Shown: piece after piece, positions 1 to 12,040 of the stretch
Position numbering within the stretch: the first letter of the stretch is position 1
Layout of the letters: each line of letters opens with the position of its first letter
Assembly: GCA_003550325.1 (NCBI GenBank)
Contig: QKWP01000703.1
Location: 32,739-96,738, forward strand
DNA length: 64,000 nucleotides
Origin: Gigaspora rosea
Lineage: Eukaryota; Glomeromycota; Glomeromycetes; Diversisporales; Gigasporaceae
Reading direction: 5' to 3'
The notes under the pieces: generated by a model
What the model was told of the DNA's origin: nothing
The model's database searches: none
What the model saw: the letters and a program-made list of their open reading frames with translations, nothing else
Position numbers and translations under genes: made by a program

Positions 1-770
1 CATGGTTTTTGCTATTTGCACCATGGATTTCATGTAACAGTAGATCATCAATCAACCTTTTCTATTTGCACCATGGTAATATATGTTGCACCAATAAAAA
101 CTCGCCTTTTTTTGTAGATTAATAGTTATTTCGTGCTATTAATGTTGTATAACATTACAAAATCTTGTTTTGGTAATTTAGTAGGCCTGCTAACCTAATT
201 TTATAATGCGGGCCAACCCTAACCCTAATTTTATAATTTGGGCCAACCCTTACCCTAATTTTTTAAGGCCTTAAAAAATTAGGTTAAGGGTTGGCCCACA
301 TTATAAAATTAGGGTTAGAGTTGGCCCGCATTATAAAATTAGGTTAGCAGGCCTACTAGATTACAAAACAAGATTTGTGTAATGTTACACGACATTATTG
401 GCGCGAATAACTGTTAATCTACAAAAAAAGGCGAGTTTTTATTGGTGCAATATGAATATAGCCCAAGGTTATACAAAATTGTGAAAATCTGGCCCGCATT
501 ATGTTAAGGCCTTAAAAAATTAGGGTAAGAGTTTGCCCGCATTATAAATTTAGGGTTAGGGTTGGCCTGCATTAGATTAGGCTACCAAAAGAAGATTTGT
601 ATAACGTTACATGACATTAACAGCGCCAATAACTGTTAATCTACAAAAAAAGACGAGTTTTTATTGGTGCAACATATATTACTATGGTGCAAATAGAAAA
701 TGTTAATTGATGATTTACTGTTATATGAAATCCATAGTGCAAATAGCAAAAACCATAGTGTAAATAGCGG
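1..770. repeat. Three-armed foldback element
   Basis: A left arm (1-268) is followed by its inverted copy (269-about 445), centred on the palindrome ttttttaaggccttaaaaaa at 259-278. A second inverted copy of the arm follows at about 499-770. The outer left segment (1-104, with gctatttgcaccatgg) pairs only with the second right arm (650-763). The arms carry ccctaaccctaatttt telomere-like runs. No ORF is supported. It is most likely a non-autonomous DNA transposon whose right arm was duplicated. The left end may lie outside the window. Confidence 0.8.
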
Positions 771-815
771 TTCCTAAATAATATTATATAATATATATTA
801 CTACTCTAATAATTT

Positions 816-1513
816 TTTTTTAACTTTAGAGCCCGGGTACTATGCCCGGGATTTTATTATGAGTTATTAGGACATAATATTTATTACATGAATGAAGATA
901 CAACTAGCCACATGTGCACTTTTGGTGCCTAATTTAAGTAGTCCGCCCGAAGGTTCTACACTAGCTGCCATACCTACAACCCAACTACGGGAATTGCCTA
1001 TTTAAACTCTCTGGTTCACGCTCTTCCTATTACTACCCGTTGCACTGCACAAACGCAGATATTAAGGGGCCCAACTCTTTTTGATAAATCATCAGCCTAC
1101 GGGCTACTTTACTCTCGCACCAATTACCTACCATTGTCCTCTGTGTCCCATTCCACTTCGATATGGATTTAGCGACAAAGCCGCCTGCCCTTATTAGGTT
1201 CATTCCGATCCCGTCCACCCTTCTTTTTGGTAGTGCCGTTGTAGATATTCACTATTACCTCCTAATTCGGGACTTGCCAAACGGGTTTCCATTCCTTCGG
1301 TTCCCTGGATTTTACGGTGTAACAATAACACCATTGCGCCGTAGCTCCCATTCAAGATGGTGGAACCAAGGTAACAGGTTTTTGCAACCCAACCGATCTG
1401 AGCCACATAGTTACCGAACACAGGCCTATTGTTCAAAGCGTCAATAGTGGGATTCGAACTGTCAACCTGCCGCTTGGGGGTGACACCTTGACCACTTCTC
1501 TAAGGTGCCACAC
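816..1513 (-). mobile_element. tRNA-headed SINE with target-site duplication
   Basis: The element reads on the minus strand. A tRNA-like head (1440-1513) has a B box (ggattcgaact on the plus strand, 1450-1460) and a Leu/Ser-like A box near 1487-1503. The body is richer in GC than its surroundings, and the tail ends with a short gcccgggc palindrome and an A run (816-835, seen as T on the plus strand). A 16-bp direct repeat, actactctaataattt, flanks it at 800-815 and 1514-1529. This is the signature of LINE-driven retrotransposition. ORFs of 61-94 codons inside the element overlap on both strands and are not considered genes. Confidence 0.88.
1440..1513 (-). other. tRNA-related SINE head (RNA polymerase III promoter)
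   Basis: On the minus strand this stretch carries an A-box-like gagaagtggtcaagg and a B box agttcgaatcc with roughly tRNA spacing. The region between does not fold obviously into a clean anticodon stem, so this is a tRNA-derived promoter rather than a functional tRNA gene. Confidence 0.75.
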
Positions 1514-1669
1514 ACTACTCTAATAATTTAAAATTTGTTATATAATTTTTTTATAAATAATATTAGTAATTAAATGAACTCTTTTAAAAATTTATAATAT
1601 TGCTATATTGAGTTTAGTCCTCTAAAAATTTACATAAAATATTAATAATTGGCATTCATCAGAAAATTT

Positions 1670-1930
1670 TATACATAGATATTAATCGATATATAGCACT
1701 TAATCGTTTTATATTGATTATAAAATATCGTTATATATCGATTAAAATATCATTATATATCGATTAATTGGATAAAAATCGATATATATATATCTATAAT
1801 CGATATATATCATAATATCATTATATATCGATTAATTGGATAAAAATCAATATATATCTATAATCGATATATATCATTTTTTATATTAAATCGTTATATA
1901 TCTATAAATCGATTATAATTATAATTATTT
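1670..1930. repeat. Tandem cgatatat-rich repeat
   Basis: Two adjacent copies of about 65 bp (near 1748-1812 and 1813-1877) share atcgattaattggataaaa and tctataatcgatatatatca. The rest of 1530-2030 is plain AT-rich DNA. A related ATCGAT-rich patch lies at 3770-3900. Confidence 0.6.
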
Positions 1931-2056
1931 GAAACAATATATGACGATTAGCAGATCTTTAACGATTACATAGTGTTTTGACCGCATTACGAAAATTTCA
2001 ACCCAAATTAACGGGTAAAAAAAAAAAAAAAGTTCAAAATCTCTTAAGTAGTAATC

Positions 2057-2566
2057 CACATAAGATCAGCAGTATGATAGTAGTATGATCATAGTAAAAT
2101 TTGGGGCAAATCTCATATAAGTTTTATAATAGAGTGGAATTTGTAGCTGCCTCAAAGTAAAGTTATTTTTTTACTAAGTAAACCTTTTTTGCAGCTCTAA
2201 CAAAAGTTGTAGGGCTCATTTTTGTGATTCTTATGATAGTAAGATTAGTAAAATTGGCCTAGTAGTTCTTGAGATATTTTAACTTTTATCCTTTTACACA
2301 TATAAAAAATTGCAAAAGAAATTTTATATATATAACAAGACAAAAGTTAAGATATCTCAAAAACTACCTGGCCAACTTTACCAATCTTACTACTATTAGA
2401 ATCATAAAAATGAGCTTTACAACTTTAGTTAAAGCTTAAAGAAAAATTAACTTAGTAAAAAAATAACTTTACTTTGAGGCAGCTACAGATTCCATTCTAT
2501 TAATAATAGCTTATATAAGACTTAACCCCAGATTTTATTATAATCATACTGCCGATCTTATGTGCA
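2057..2566. repeat. Foldback element, arms of about 230 bp
   Basis: Left arm 2057-2292 begins cacataagatcagcagtatg and the right arm (2335-2566) ends catactgccgatcttatgtg. They pair over nearly their full length around a loop of about 40 bp. The inner arms contain ggcctagtagttcttgagat and its inverse, related to the ctagtagatc-type motif of foldback elements at 17.7, 30.5 and 62.2 kb. No coding capacity. Confidence 0.8.
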
Positions 2567-2599
2567 TTTGATCCGTAAGCTACCAAGAATCATAAATAT

Positions 2600-3530
2600 A
2601 TATACCACAAAGTGTGCCAAAAAACTTAAAAAAAAAAAAAAAAATTTTTATTTATATTTTTTTTTTATTTTTTAATATTTTTTTTTATTTTATTTCTACA
2701 CTTTACTACTAGCACTTTGCAAGAAATCCAGTGACTTTTCGGTACTTAGTGCAAGCTAACTTAGCCTTTTGACATTTTGTAAGAACACACAACTATTTTC
2801 TCTAGCAATTCCAAAAGTCAAGAATGCAAGTTTTCGCAAGTTTTTGCTTTTATTTATTTTTTTGTTTCATGTTTTTTGTTTTTGTTTTTTTATTTTTATT
2901 AAGTTATTTTATTTCGGCACTTTGCGAAAACCTTGCATGATCTCTAAATTGCAAAAACACGAACTCGAAATGGAGACTTAGGGCTTTGTTTATTTTTTAT
3001 TTAGTTTGCTTACATTTTTGTTTTTTGTTTGTTTTCTTTTTTTTTACTTATTTTTTTAACTTTATTTTATTTTATTTATCCTTTACTTCTTTCGAAACTT
3101 TGCAAGAAAACGAACTTGACTTTCCGCACTTTACAAGAACACCAATTCTAACATCTCTGGTACTTTGCAAGAAGTTACGAATATGAACAAATGTAATCGA
3201 ATATAAGCGAATATGAGTGAAATATAATAGTTTATTTTTTTTCGTTTTTGTTTTTTTTTGTTATTTTTTTGGCTATGTTTTTTGTTTTTTGTTTGTTTTT
3301 TTACTTATTTTTTTATTTTATTTTATTTGTTCCTTACTTCGTCAGAACTTTGCAAAAAAACAACCTAACTTTCTGGCACTTTGCAAGAAGTAGCGAATAT
3401 AAATGAATATAAATGAATATAAGTAAAATATGAGCGAATATAAAGAATATAATAGTTTATTTTTTTTGTTTTCATTTTTTTAATTTTTTTTGGTTTCATT
3501 TTTTTTGGATTTATTTTTTTTGTCATTTTT
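2600..3530. repeat. T-rich low-complexity DNA with a spaced ctttgcaagaa motif
   Basis: Long T runs alternate with a degenerate motif (g)cactttgcaagaa seen near 2715, 3098, 3130, 3163 and 3380, and with aatataagtgaatataa runs. The ORFs of 66-70 codons here are Phe/Leu low-complexity translations and are rejected as genes. Confidence 0.5.
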
Positions 3531-4080
3531 TTATAATAATATATAATATATGTAATATTTAAAATATAATATATAATAAAAAAATAAAATTTTATATTAA
3601 ATAGCGAAAACTTGTGAATATTGTATATTTAATAAATTAAAATAATGTAATAATAATAAATAAATAAAAATTATAATTAAATTGCAAAAACTTGCAAAAA
3701 CTTGCAAAAACCTGTAAAATGTTCAAAAAGCATGATTATGTGAATATAATAATTATTAATTGATATTATATAAGATATATATCGATTAATATCGATATAT
3801 ATCGATTACTATTATTATCGATAGTAATCGGCAGGGGTGATGGGTATCGATATATATCTTACCGGTTAGTAATTGATATATATCTATATATAAAATTTGC
3901 TAATGTTCCTGTATTAATATATATATTAGAATTTTTTATTTTTTCGCATATGCGATATAATGCATACCCCCTATACTCTATTTTGTATATGTCATGTGAT
4001 AAACAAAAATTTGTACTACAGTACTATTTTTAAAACTAAAAAATAGTTTTTTGTTTACTTCTATTCACTCTTACCAAAAA
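3531..4080. other. AT-rich DNA without a recognised gene
   Basis: Mostly AT-only sequence. It contains a short triplicated cttgcaaaaa near 3685-3715 and an ATCGAT/ATATAT patch at 3770-3900. No gene seen. Confidence 0.5.
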
Positions 4081-5040
4081 CAGTTTTTTTTTATGTGAGA
4101 GTATAAGCGAAGGCGTAGTGGAGAAAAGCAATAAGGAGAAGTTGTGTGATTTCGTTGAAGTAATGCCGTACAAAAGTAAAAGTCTCAATTAACCATCGCA
4201 ACTTGTTAGAATTTTATTGGAATTCAAAACCGAGTGTCATTGTTAACCTTTATTGTTTTATAGTTTTAACAGAAAGCTATAAAACTTTACCCAAAGACAA
4301 CTTTAATTATACTTTTTTTCTTTGTGAGTAGAGTTTAGTATTAATGAACATCTGATTTTAACAATAACCCTTTTTCTGGTTTTTTATTTCAGTAGTCATA
4401 ATCGTTCATTTGATAGTAAAAATAATACTTGAATAATTGTGGTAATTTTAACTAAGGCTTCGACTTCTGGGAGGAAGATATTTATTAAATAAAGGTAAAT
4501 TATCTGCGGGTTAAAGTGCAAGTGTGTGATTTTGTTAAGGTGCAAGTGTGTGGTTTCGTTGAATTGCAAGTGTATAGTGGTGTCGAAACAAAATCATAGA
4601 AAGGTAAAGATTTTACATCTGCATATAGAATTTTACTGGAAATTCCAAACTAAAAGTGTCGCTATTAACCTTTACTGTTTTAAAAGTTTTGATAGTACAA
4701 GTAATATTTGGATAACTATGATAATTTTAAGCTAAGATCTCGACTTCTGGAAGAGACATATTTATTATATAAAAGTCAATAACCTTTAGGTTTTGCAAGT
4801 GTGTAATTTCGTTGAAGTGCAAGTGCGATTTTGTTGAAGTTAAAGTGTGATTTTGTAGAAGTGAAATCTGATTTCGTTAAAAATCAAGTTTGATTTTGTT
4901 GAGCTGCAAGAGTAATTTTGTTGATAAAAAGGTAAAGACCTCGATTGCTTGCCATATTTGTAGCATTAAGTCAGAGTGTTACTAAGCATCTACAATTTAT
5001 TACAAACTAGATTTTTCTGCTTGTCATTTATGTTTTCACT
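4081..5040. repeat. Duplicated leader region upstream of the MULE
   Basis: Two levels of duplication are visible. A block of about 280 bp recurs: tcgacttctgg with atatttatta at 4458-4490 and 4740-4765, and ttaacctttactg/ttaacctttattg at 4668 and 4243. Inside it a degenerate 22-27-bp tandem (gaagtgcaagtgtgatttcg) repeats at 4510-4575 and 4795-4925. A 69-codon ORF at 4526 lies within the repeats and is not supported. The block could be the terminal or subterminal region of the adjacent transposon. Confidence 0.5.
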
Positions 5041-7716
5041 ATGAATAAAAAATCAGAAGATTTCCTTGTTATAAGAGAAGAGACAGAAGGTTCAGATTTT
5101 ATGAGTAAAAAATCAAATGATCATGTTATGTATGAAGAAGCCATGAATTCTTTTGACTTTGAATTTGAAACAGGTGTGTCAAGAGTCTGTTTGTAGATGA
5201 TAAGAATGAAACGTGATGTCAACATATTAATAATTGTTATTTTATTTTTTTTTTAGAATCTGTAGAGAGCCGCGATAATAGGTTATTCCAAACTGAAATT
5301 GAATCATCATCCTTGTTTTCTGGAAAAAAGTTTAATACATAGGATGAATATGAGCTATTCCTCAATGAATGGGCGAAGAATAGAGGGTTTTGTCTTGTTA
5401 AAGGTCGCGTTAGTCAGAAAAATAGAGTTCTTCGTCAAAGACTTATATATGTGATCATGCAGGCTTCTATGAATCAAATACAGAAAAGGATATGAATACT
5501 AAAAAGATTTAGTGTCCTTTTCATATCAAAATTTCTGTTCCAAAACTAACAATATAGAGAACTCTATAATAATTAACAAAATAGATTATACTCATAATCA
5601 TTTGTTGAACCCAAGTAGAATCATATTTGAAGATGAAAGACAATTCACTGCCACAATCTTGGATAATATAAAATTTATGATAGAAAATTGTAAATTTGGC
5701 GCTACTGTGCAAAGAAAGTTTCTAGAAAGCAAGTATCCAACACAAACAATCTGTTCGAAGGATTTGTATTCTGCGATACAAAAATTTTGTCCTACTAACA
5801 AATCATTGCTTAATGATGCGGCAAAGGTCTATTATTATATATAAGTAAATAATATAAATTGGTTTTCATTGATATATTACTTTATAGATTTCCAACTGGC
5901 TTGACTAGAAAAAAGATGTGGATTCTCATTGGGTAGTTGTACGTAAGTTTGATGAAGACAATACCTTAACACATTTACTTTGGATGACACTGGGTTAAGT
6001 CGAAAATTGGATCCAATACTCAGACTGCATTTTACAGGATGTTACGCACAAGACAAATCATTATGGGATGGTATTATCGTTGTTTGTTGAGTTCGATAGT
6101 AATTGTAAAAATATTTTATTAGCACAAGTGCTTCTTTGTGATAAAAGTGTTGATTCACACAAATGGGCTTTTAAGAAATTATTAAAGCTACAAAAGTTTA
6201 TCCAGCTGTTATTCTCACTGATGCCAATCCAGCAGTTGATGCTGCGATTCGTGAAATATTAACCATGATATATCCAATTCATTGTGCTTATCATTTAATA
6301 CAAAATCTACATAAAAATCTTAAAAAATCACTAGGTGATGCATATCAAAACTTTTTTAAAGACTTTTATATTTGCTGCAATGTTTTTCTGAACAAGTTTT
6401 CCATCAGCAATTTAATGAACTTCTTCAAAAATATCCCAGTGCCAAAAGTTATTTGGAATTTCTTTTTAAATCAAAATTCTATTAGGCCCATTGTTTTACA
6501 TGTTTCAAGTTTACCGGAGGCATGATCGCTACATCACGGGTTGAATCAGTAAATGCATGCCTGAATCGTTTGCTATATAGTTCAAATATCTCGTTATGTG
6601 ATCTTTTAACTGAATCAACAGGTTGTTAGATATTCAGGATAAAGATAACGAATATAGATTTTGGAAGCTCGCAATTCCAACCATCAAAAATCAGAATAAA
6701 GTAAACTTTCTGTTCATTAATGTTGATAAATGTATTCAAAAATTTCTCTCTCCAACTATGATACAAATGCAACGTAATGAAATCAACCAGTCAGTATACT
6801 ATTTATCAAATGTAATTGAAGATATGATACTTTCTAATGAAGTAAGTGTCTAATTATTGATTTTATTTAAATAAAGATATGGTAGTGTATTAATGTTCTT
6901 TTTTTAATAGGATGATCAATCAAGTGATTCTCAGGAAGAATTGGACATTGATGACATGCAAACGAGTTTTAATGAATTGGTTGAATATGCTGGCTCAGAC
7001 AATATTTGAGAAACTTGTGCTATTCATGCTGGAAACTCACTAAAAATAAGACATTATGTCTTACTACTAAAAAATCAGTCATATCTGTGTTCTTGTTTAT
7101 CTATTATACGATATGGTATAGCATGTCGGCATTACTTTCAGGTGATGCTAAATATGAATAAGGCAATGTTTCACATTCGGATGCTACCTTCACGTTGGTA
7201 TTGTCCAAAGGAAACTAGTGCAGAAGAACCATTCATAGTAGCGGATAAGTTTTCTACAGAAATATCTAAAGCACCTAATTTTTCAGTTCCATACCTGTAT
7301 TTGTGTAAACAAGAAATTTCTGATTTTCGAGCAGAAAACTTAACCACCCTTGAGCAAAAAATAACATATAGAAATATTCATGATGCATATAAAAAGGCCC
7401 TCAATAAGGCATTGCAAAATAAAACAAGATCACAAAGCTTAATCGAATTGCTTGAGGATTTTGCTAAAGACGAAGATGAACAATTCAAATCCGATAATAC
7501 ACAAGATGACGATAATATAAATGATAGTGTAGATGACAAAGAAAATAGTGATTCTACTTTTCATATACAAAACCTGAAAATACATTGTGGCAAGAGTCGT
7601 TCTAAAGGTACCAAACGTTTAAAATCAGCATATGAAGTATCAAAACCTAAGGCAAGTCAACGTCAATATAAGAAATGTGGTGGTCTTGGTCATTACTAAA
7701 AGAATTGCAAGGTATT
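5041..7716 (+). pseudogene. MULE transposase (FAR1/MuDR type), degenerate
   Basis: Read across several frames, this encodes a Mutator-like DDE transposase. Recognisable parts in order: a FAR1-like zinc-binding region ending THNHLLNP (5580-5615); the first catalytic Asp block (QDVTHKTNHYGM, about 6035-6070); the second Asp block (VILTDANPAVDAAI, about 6208-6250) followed by HCAYHLIQNLHKNLK; the Glu block (SRVESVNACLNRLL, about 6537-6578); a SWIM zinc finger (CSC...CRH, 7091-7130); and a C-terminal CCHC knuckle near 7677-7710. Breaks: TAG in place of a likely Trp codon at 5340-5342, a TGA near 7007, a Tyr where the first knuckle Cys is expected, a TAA before the last Cys, and several frameshifts. 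Two introns are plausible (5174-5256 and about 6846-6910). It cannot encode an active enzyme. Confidence 0.85.
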
Positions 7717-7719
7717 TTA

Positions 7720-8860
7720 TTGATATAAAATATCGAATTAATTATGTATTGTGAAAACTAATGATATTTTTTATACAGGTTTAAAGATGTTGTTTAGTAA
7801 TGCAGCATTATATAGCCTTAGTTCATTCATAATATAAGTTGCTAATAAACTTGGTACAGTATGTATTTGATAATTGGCAAATTATAGTGGTTTAAATTTG
7901 ATTTAGGTTGTCTAATTATTTGTGAGGCTGTATTAGTCTTGTTTAGAGTGTGTTGTGTGTCCAAATATATATGATTTTTTATATCCATGTACCTATTGCG
8001 TTGTGCTAACTGTCATAGTTTAAGTTAGCATTTACTGAATTAGTTAGAATGACTTGCAAAAGTATAGATTTTTATACGTAATGCATGATTATTATTAATC
8101 AATTCATTAATAATCATGCATTATTATATATCATCGCATAGCCCATACTTTTAATGATCTCTCTGGCTAATTCGCTCGCATCTGCTTGAAGCCGTAATTT
8201 TTTAGAAAGGTATTTAGACAACCTGGGTCATGTAGTTTGCGACATTTTTTTATTAACAATTGGACACTGCGGTTGTAAGTGAAGTCACTAGATTAGAGAT
8301 GAGCATCATGCACTTTATCATGCATGATGTTTAATTGTTAAAAATCGCATCGGGTATCAAGATTTATTTTAGTTATATGCAGTGGCATGTGTTCATCTCT
8401 ACTCTGGATGCCGCTAATCTGATCTGTTAAATAAAAAAAAGTACCATTTAATACTATCGCTGTGATTACTATTTTCTACGAATTGACAGGGCATGGGATA
8501 ATTTTCTGGTCACGTGATTTCTGACATTATATAAAAAATTTATTTATGTTAGAGTTTGGGTCAGAATTTAGGTTTGGGTTTGGGTTAGGGTTAGGGTTTG
8601 GGCTAGAGGGTTTGGGTTTGGGTTTGAGAGCTATAGTATAGTAAAATTGTGCGAGAAAAATTTTTTATTAGGATCAAAAAGATGCTTTACTAGTCTATAT
8701 TTTGTGATAAATATAATTTTTGCAAAGCGAACGTTTGTTTATGTTAATGAATAATCTGTAATACAAATGATAACATAACACAAATCAATAATGTAACACA
8801 ATAATATAATGTAACACAAATAAATAACATAACACAAAATGCACTTCATAAATATGCACA
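7720..8860. other. Non-coding region with palindromes and telomere-like repeats
   Basis: No gene seen. A palindrome lies at 8083-8123 (tgcatgattattattaatca and its inverse). A gagatgaac/catcatgcac inverted pair borders about 8297-8400. A tract of gggtttgggttagggttagg type (8563-8630) resembles degenerate TTAGGG telomere repeats in an interstitial position. Confidence 0.5.
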
Positions 8861-8959
8861 CACGTGACTTTTAGGGACTGGCGTTATAACACTATGGTGA
8901 TAAATTATAAAATCCTATATATTATATTAATTTTAAAATACATTGTATCAAAACTTATA

Positions 8960-9100
8960 CAGTTAGATCTCCATAAATGCAATCTCTATAAATGCAACCT
9001 CTATAAATACTGTACCTTTTTAAATACATGTTTTTGTCTTGTCTGTAAGAATTTATTAGTGCTAAATACATGTTCTATGTTCTGTAAATGCACGTTCTTG
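8960..9100. repeat. Short tandem ctctataaatgcaac
   Basis: Three adjacent degenerate copies of a 15-mer (8967-9010) are followed by looser copies. A 79-codon ORF across them is a repeat artefact. The DNA from 9110 to 9620 is AT-rich with nothing recognisable. Confidence 0.45.
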
Positions 9101-9624
9101 TAGCTTATAATTTTTGCTTATGAAATTACTTTTACACTTTAACAAAAAAAATTTCTGCAAAATTTTACTGTAAAACACCTCTTCTTATTCATGCATTACT
9201 CCTATCTTACTCTAACTTTAACTAACAAAAAGAACAGGTTGTTTGTTTGGTTTAATTTTATATTACACAAATCTTATAGGGTACATTATTTGTACTAAAT
9301 TATAAAATTTAATATATAATTGTTTTTAATAAAGTTTTTTTATTCTAATTATATGTATTTTTATATTTTTAAATTTTTTAAAATTTTTAGTATATAGTAT
9401 ATACATTACATATAGTTGTTTCTAGTAAACTAATTAGTTAATATAATTTATATAGTACTGGACTGTAAACATATTCAACATTTAATAATAAAACTTTAAA
9501 GTGTTATAACTTTTTTAAAAAAAGCTAAATAAAAAACCATTTGACAAAGTAATAGATTTTTAAATAAACTATATTTCTGTCATAGTATTTTTTTTATTAT
9601 TTGTTTTGAAAAAGTTATAAAGAA

Positions 9625-10248
9625 TTATGGGCCGGTACAAAAAGATTTGTACTTCAAATAGCTTTGATTAAAATATTTTTTGTACAAATTAATTTTTAAT
9701 TTTTTTAATTTAATATACTTATTAGGTTACCGGATTGATAAAAATAAATTTTTTTGATTATTTTATTGATAAAATAAAAAAATTTATTAATAGTAACTTT
9801 TTTTTTTTTTACTATATAATTTACTATAGTAATTTATATATACGTATATATTGTAAAAAAAATCAAATTACCTCACTTTAAAGCTTAATTTCTTCACAAC
9901 CAGAGATCCAATTTTGCTCAAATTTTAACCATATTTTTATCATATACATATTAATGCACTTGTGAAGTATCAGCTCATAGAACTGCATATTGGTTGCGAA
10001 ATTATTTAAAATATCTTTTTTTTTTAAAAAAAATTTTTGGTTTTTTTTCAAATATAGTAAATTGTATATACTTAATTATTAAAATAAAACAATGTTAAAG
10101 CAATAAAAATATTATAATAAGTTAGATTAAGACCTATTTTATTTGATACTAAAAAATTTTTAATAATTAATCAAGAAAAAAAATTTTTTCCTTAGTGTCA
10201 AAATTATAAAATTTTTTGAGGTACAAATCTTTCTGCACTGGCCCATAA
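9625..10248. mobile_element. MITE, ends TATGGGCCRGTRCARAAAG
   Basis: Terminal inverted repeats of about 32 bp: left ttatgggccggtacaaaaag and right, reversed, ttatgggccagtgcagaaag, both continuing atttgtac. The 624-bp interior is AT-rich with no ORF. The ends starting TA suggest a Tc1/mariner-type element with a TA target, which is an inference. Confidence 0.8.
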
Positions 10249-10400
10249 TAGCTGTAATATAAAAAAAAAGAAAACATATAGGTTTAGGCTGCAGATAAGT
10301 ATTTAGGTTTACTTAGATATATGTCTGAGTTTTTATTCTTAGCATTAGATTTAAAAAAGTGAAATTTCTTCCCGTATTGTAAAAAGTTTCTATTAAATTT

Positions 10401-11291
10401 AATAAAGATAAAAGCAACAGATTTTCCGCAACTCTACGCGCTGATCACCTGTACCAACAAATACGCTAACACTTCAGAAGTTAAGTCTTAAAAAAATAGT
10501 AAAAAAACCAACGAATACATGCAAACCGGCAGCTGTTATTTAGGGATACAGTTAACTGAGTATCTGCTAACAGCTTTAGAGTTTGTCATTTATCACAAAA
10601 CCGGCACTTGTCGTTTAGAGGTAAAGTTTATAGACTACCTGCTGACAAGCTCAGAGTTTATCACTCACCACAACTTGAGAAGTCCTTGGCAGCTCGCTAA
10701 TAGATTTTGAACTATACGGAGAGAACCATTATCTTTACTAAGATTACAGGCGAATTTTTGGTGCCGTTGGTTCGTGAAGAATTTTCAAAAAGTGGGCAAT
10801 TTGGCTTACTCCCTCCAAAAGATCTGCAGTGTTTACTGCTCCCAAAAAGGAAAGGCACCTACCATATTGGATACAATCATCATGAGTGGCTTAGAAACAA
10901 GTAACGTGGAAAGATGTACAAGACTTATGGGAAACCACTGGAAGAAGATTCTAGAAGTTCAGTCTTTAAGCAGTCTGGGTTATATGATTGCTTTTCGTTT
11001 AACATACTAGGACCTGGGCCATTGTATGCAGGACAAGGTTATTGATGTTAACAATTTTTATTTTGAAAGTCTGACAGGTTATTACAAAATAACTTTGCGC
11101 AGCTAACTTCAGGCCTTGGATAAAGATTGATTGGTAGCAGAAGGCCATCATGAAGTCGGAGTTCTTTTTTCTCGTAGTTGTAATATATTATTCTCTTCTG
11201 CATATAATAATATTAAACTAAAAAATAAATAAAGAGCAAGGTCTCGGTTATAAAACGAAAAAAATAAATAAATAAATAAAGATAAAAGCAA
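10401..11291 (+). mobile_element. Non-LTR retroelement insertion with 17-bp target duplication
   Basis: A 17-bp perfect direct repeat, aataaagataaaagcaa, lies at 10401-10417 and 11275-11291. Between them is an 857-bp block with more balanced base composition than its surroundings, ending in an A-rich (aaat)n tail (about 11255-11274). It has an internal tandem duplication of about 75 bp (10524-10597 and 10598-10672, both with accggca and gagttt). ORFs of 63-78 codons inside (10519, 10707, 10774) resemble no family I know. The features fit a SINE or a 5'-truncated LINE on the plus strand. Confidence 0.75.
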
Positions 11292-11490
11292 GGTCTCACC
11301 TTAATATTTAAAAAAAAAAAAAACATATATAAATTTTAAACCAATTAAATCAAAATTAGCCAATCAGAATTGATTAATAAGTATCAAAAATTAGTGCTTA
11401 TATGTATAGAATGGATGTCTTTTACTGTTCCATACTGTATAAAGTAAACAAATTTAGTATATAGTATATACAGTATATACAAATAGTATA

Positions 11491-11652
11491 TGGAGCCCCA
11501 TAGCAAAAGGTAGTGGTACTCAAAAAAAATTTTTTTTGTAAAAACTTTATTTTTGCAAAAATTAGACTATTTAGAACACAATATTAAAAAACTACAAAAA
11601 AAATTTTAGTATATCACCATACTATCACCACCTTTTGCTATGGGCCCCTCAT
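11491..11652. mobile_element. Short MITE, ends GGAGCCCCATAGCAAAAGG
   Basis: Left end ggagccccatagcaaaaggt and right end ccttttgctatgggcccc are inverted copies about 160 bp apart. The interior is A/T-rich. TA dinucleotides at both borders would fit a TA target duplication. Confidence 0.75.
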
Positions 11653-11812
11653 ATATAGTTTGTATATAGCATTTTACTAAGTATTTTATAGCTAATAATG
11701 CTCTTATTTATACTTGTTTATTATACAGTTTGTTTATTCAACTTTTTAGATTTGATACTTTTATTTTTTTTTGTTATTAAGATAAGGTTTTGCTTCTATT
11801 TTTATTAATTAA

Positions 11813-12040
11813 TAATCTGGATAAGATTAGCAGAATTACTATATTGGAACAATTTGAATGATCTAACCACTATTAGATGCATCTCAATAAGCTTTAAAAT
11901 TTTAATTAATTGACATGTATCATTAACTTAATAAAAAATTACTTTTTATTTGACTCCGCTCAGATTTTAGCATATTAATATCATAGGAATTTTGTTTCAA
12001 TTTCTACTATAAAAATTCTGCTAATCTTATCTAAATTAGC
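11813..12040. mobile_element. MITE with gataagattagcagaatt ends
   Basis: Inverted ends gataagattagcagaatt (11821) and aattctgctaatcttatc (12015). The interior (11860-11935) carries gatctaaccactattagatg and gacatgtatcattaactta, which also occur in the foldback element at 62.1-62.7 kb, so the two belong to one superfamily. aattaata on both sides could be a target duplication but is weak in AT-rich DNA. Confidence 0.65.

Noticed and set aside
1033-1447. Overlapping ORFs of 61-94 codons on both strands
   Set aside because: They lie wholly within the SINE bounded by the 16-bp target duplication and share no family; open frames reflect the element's GC content.
1440-1513. Functional tRNA gene
   Set aside because: A and B boxes are present, but the head is fused to a SINE body and lies within a target duplication; no clean cloverleaf was found.
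2769-3186. Two Phe-rich ORFs
   Set aside because: Translations of T runs without complexity or conserved motif.
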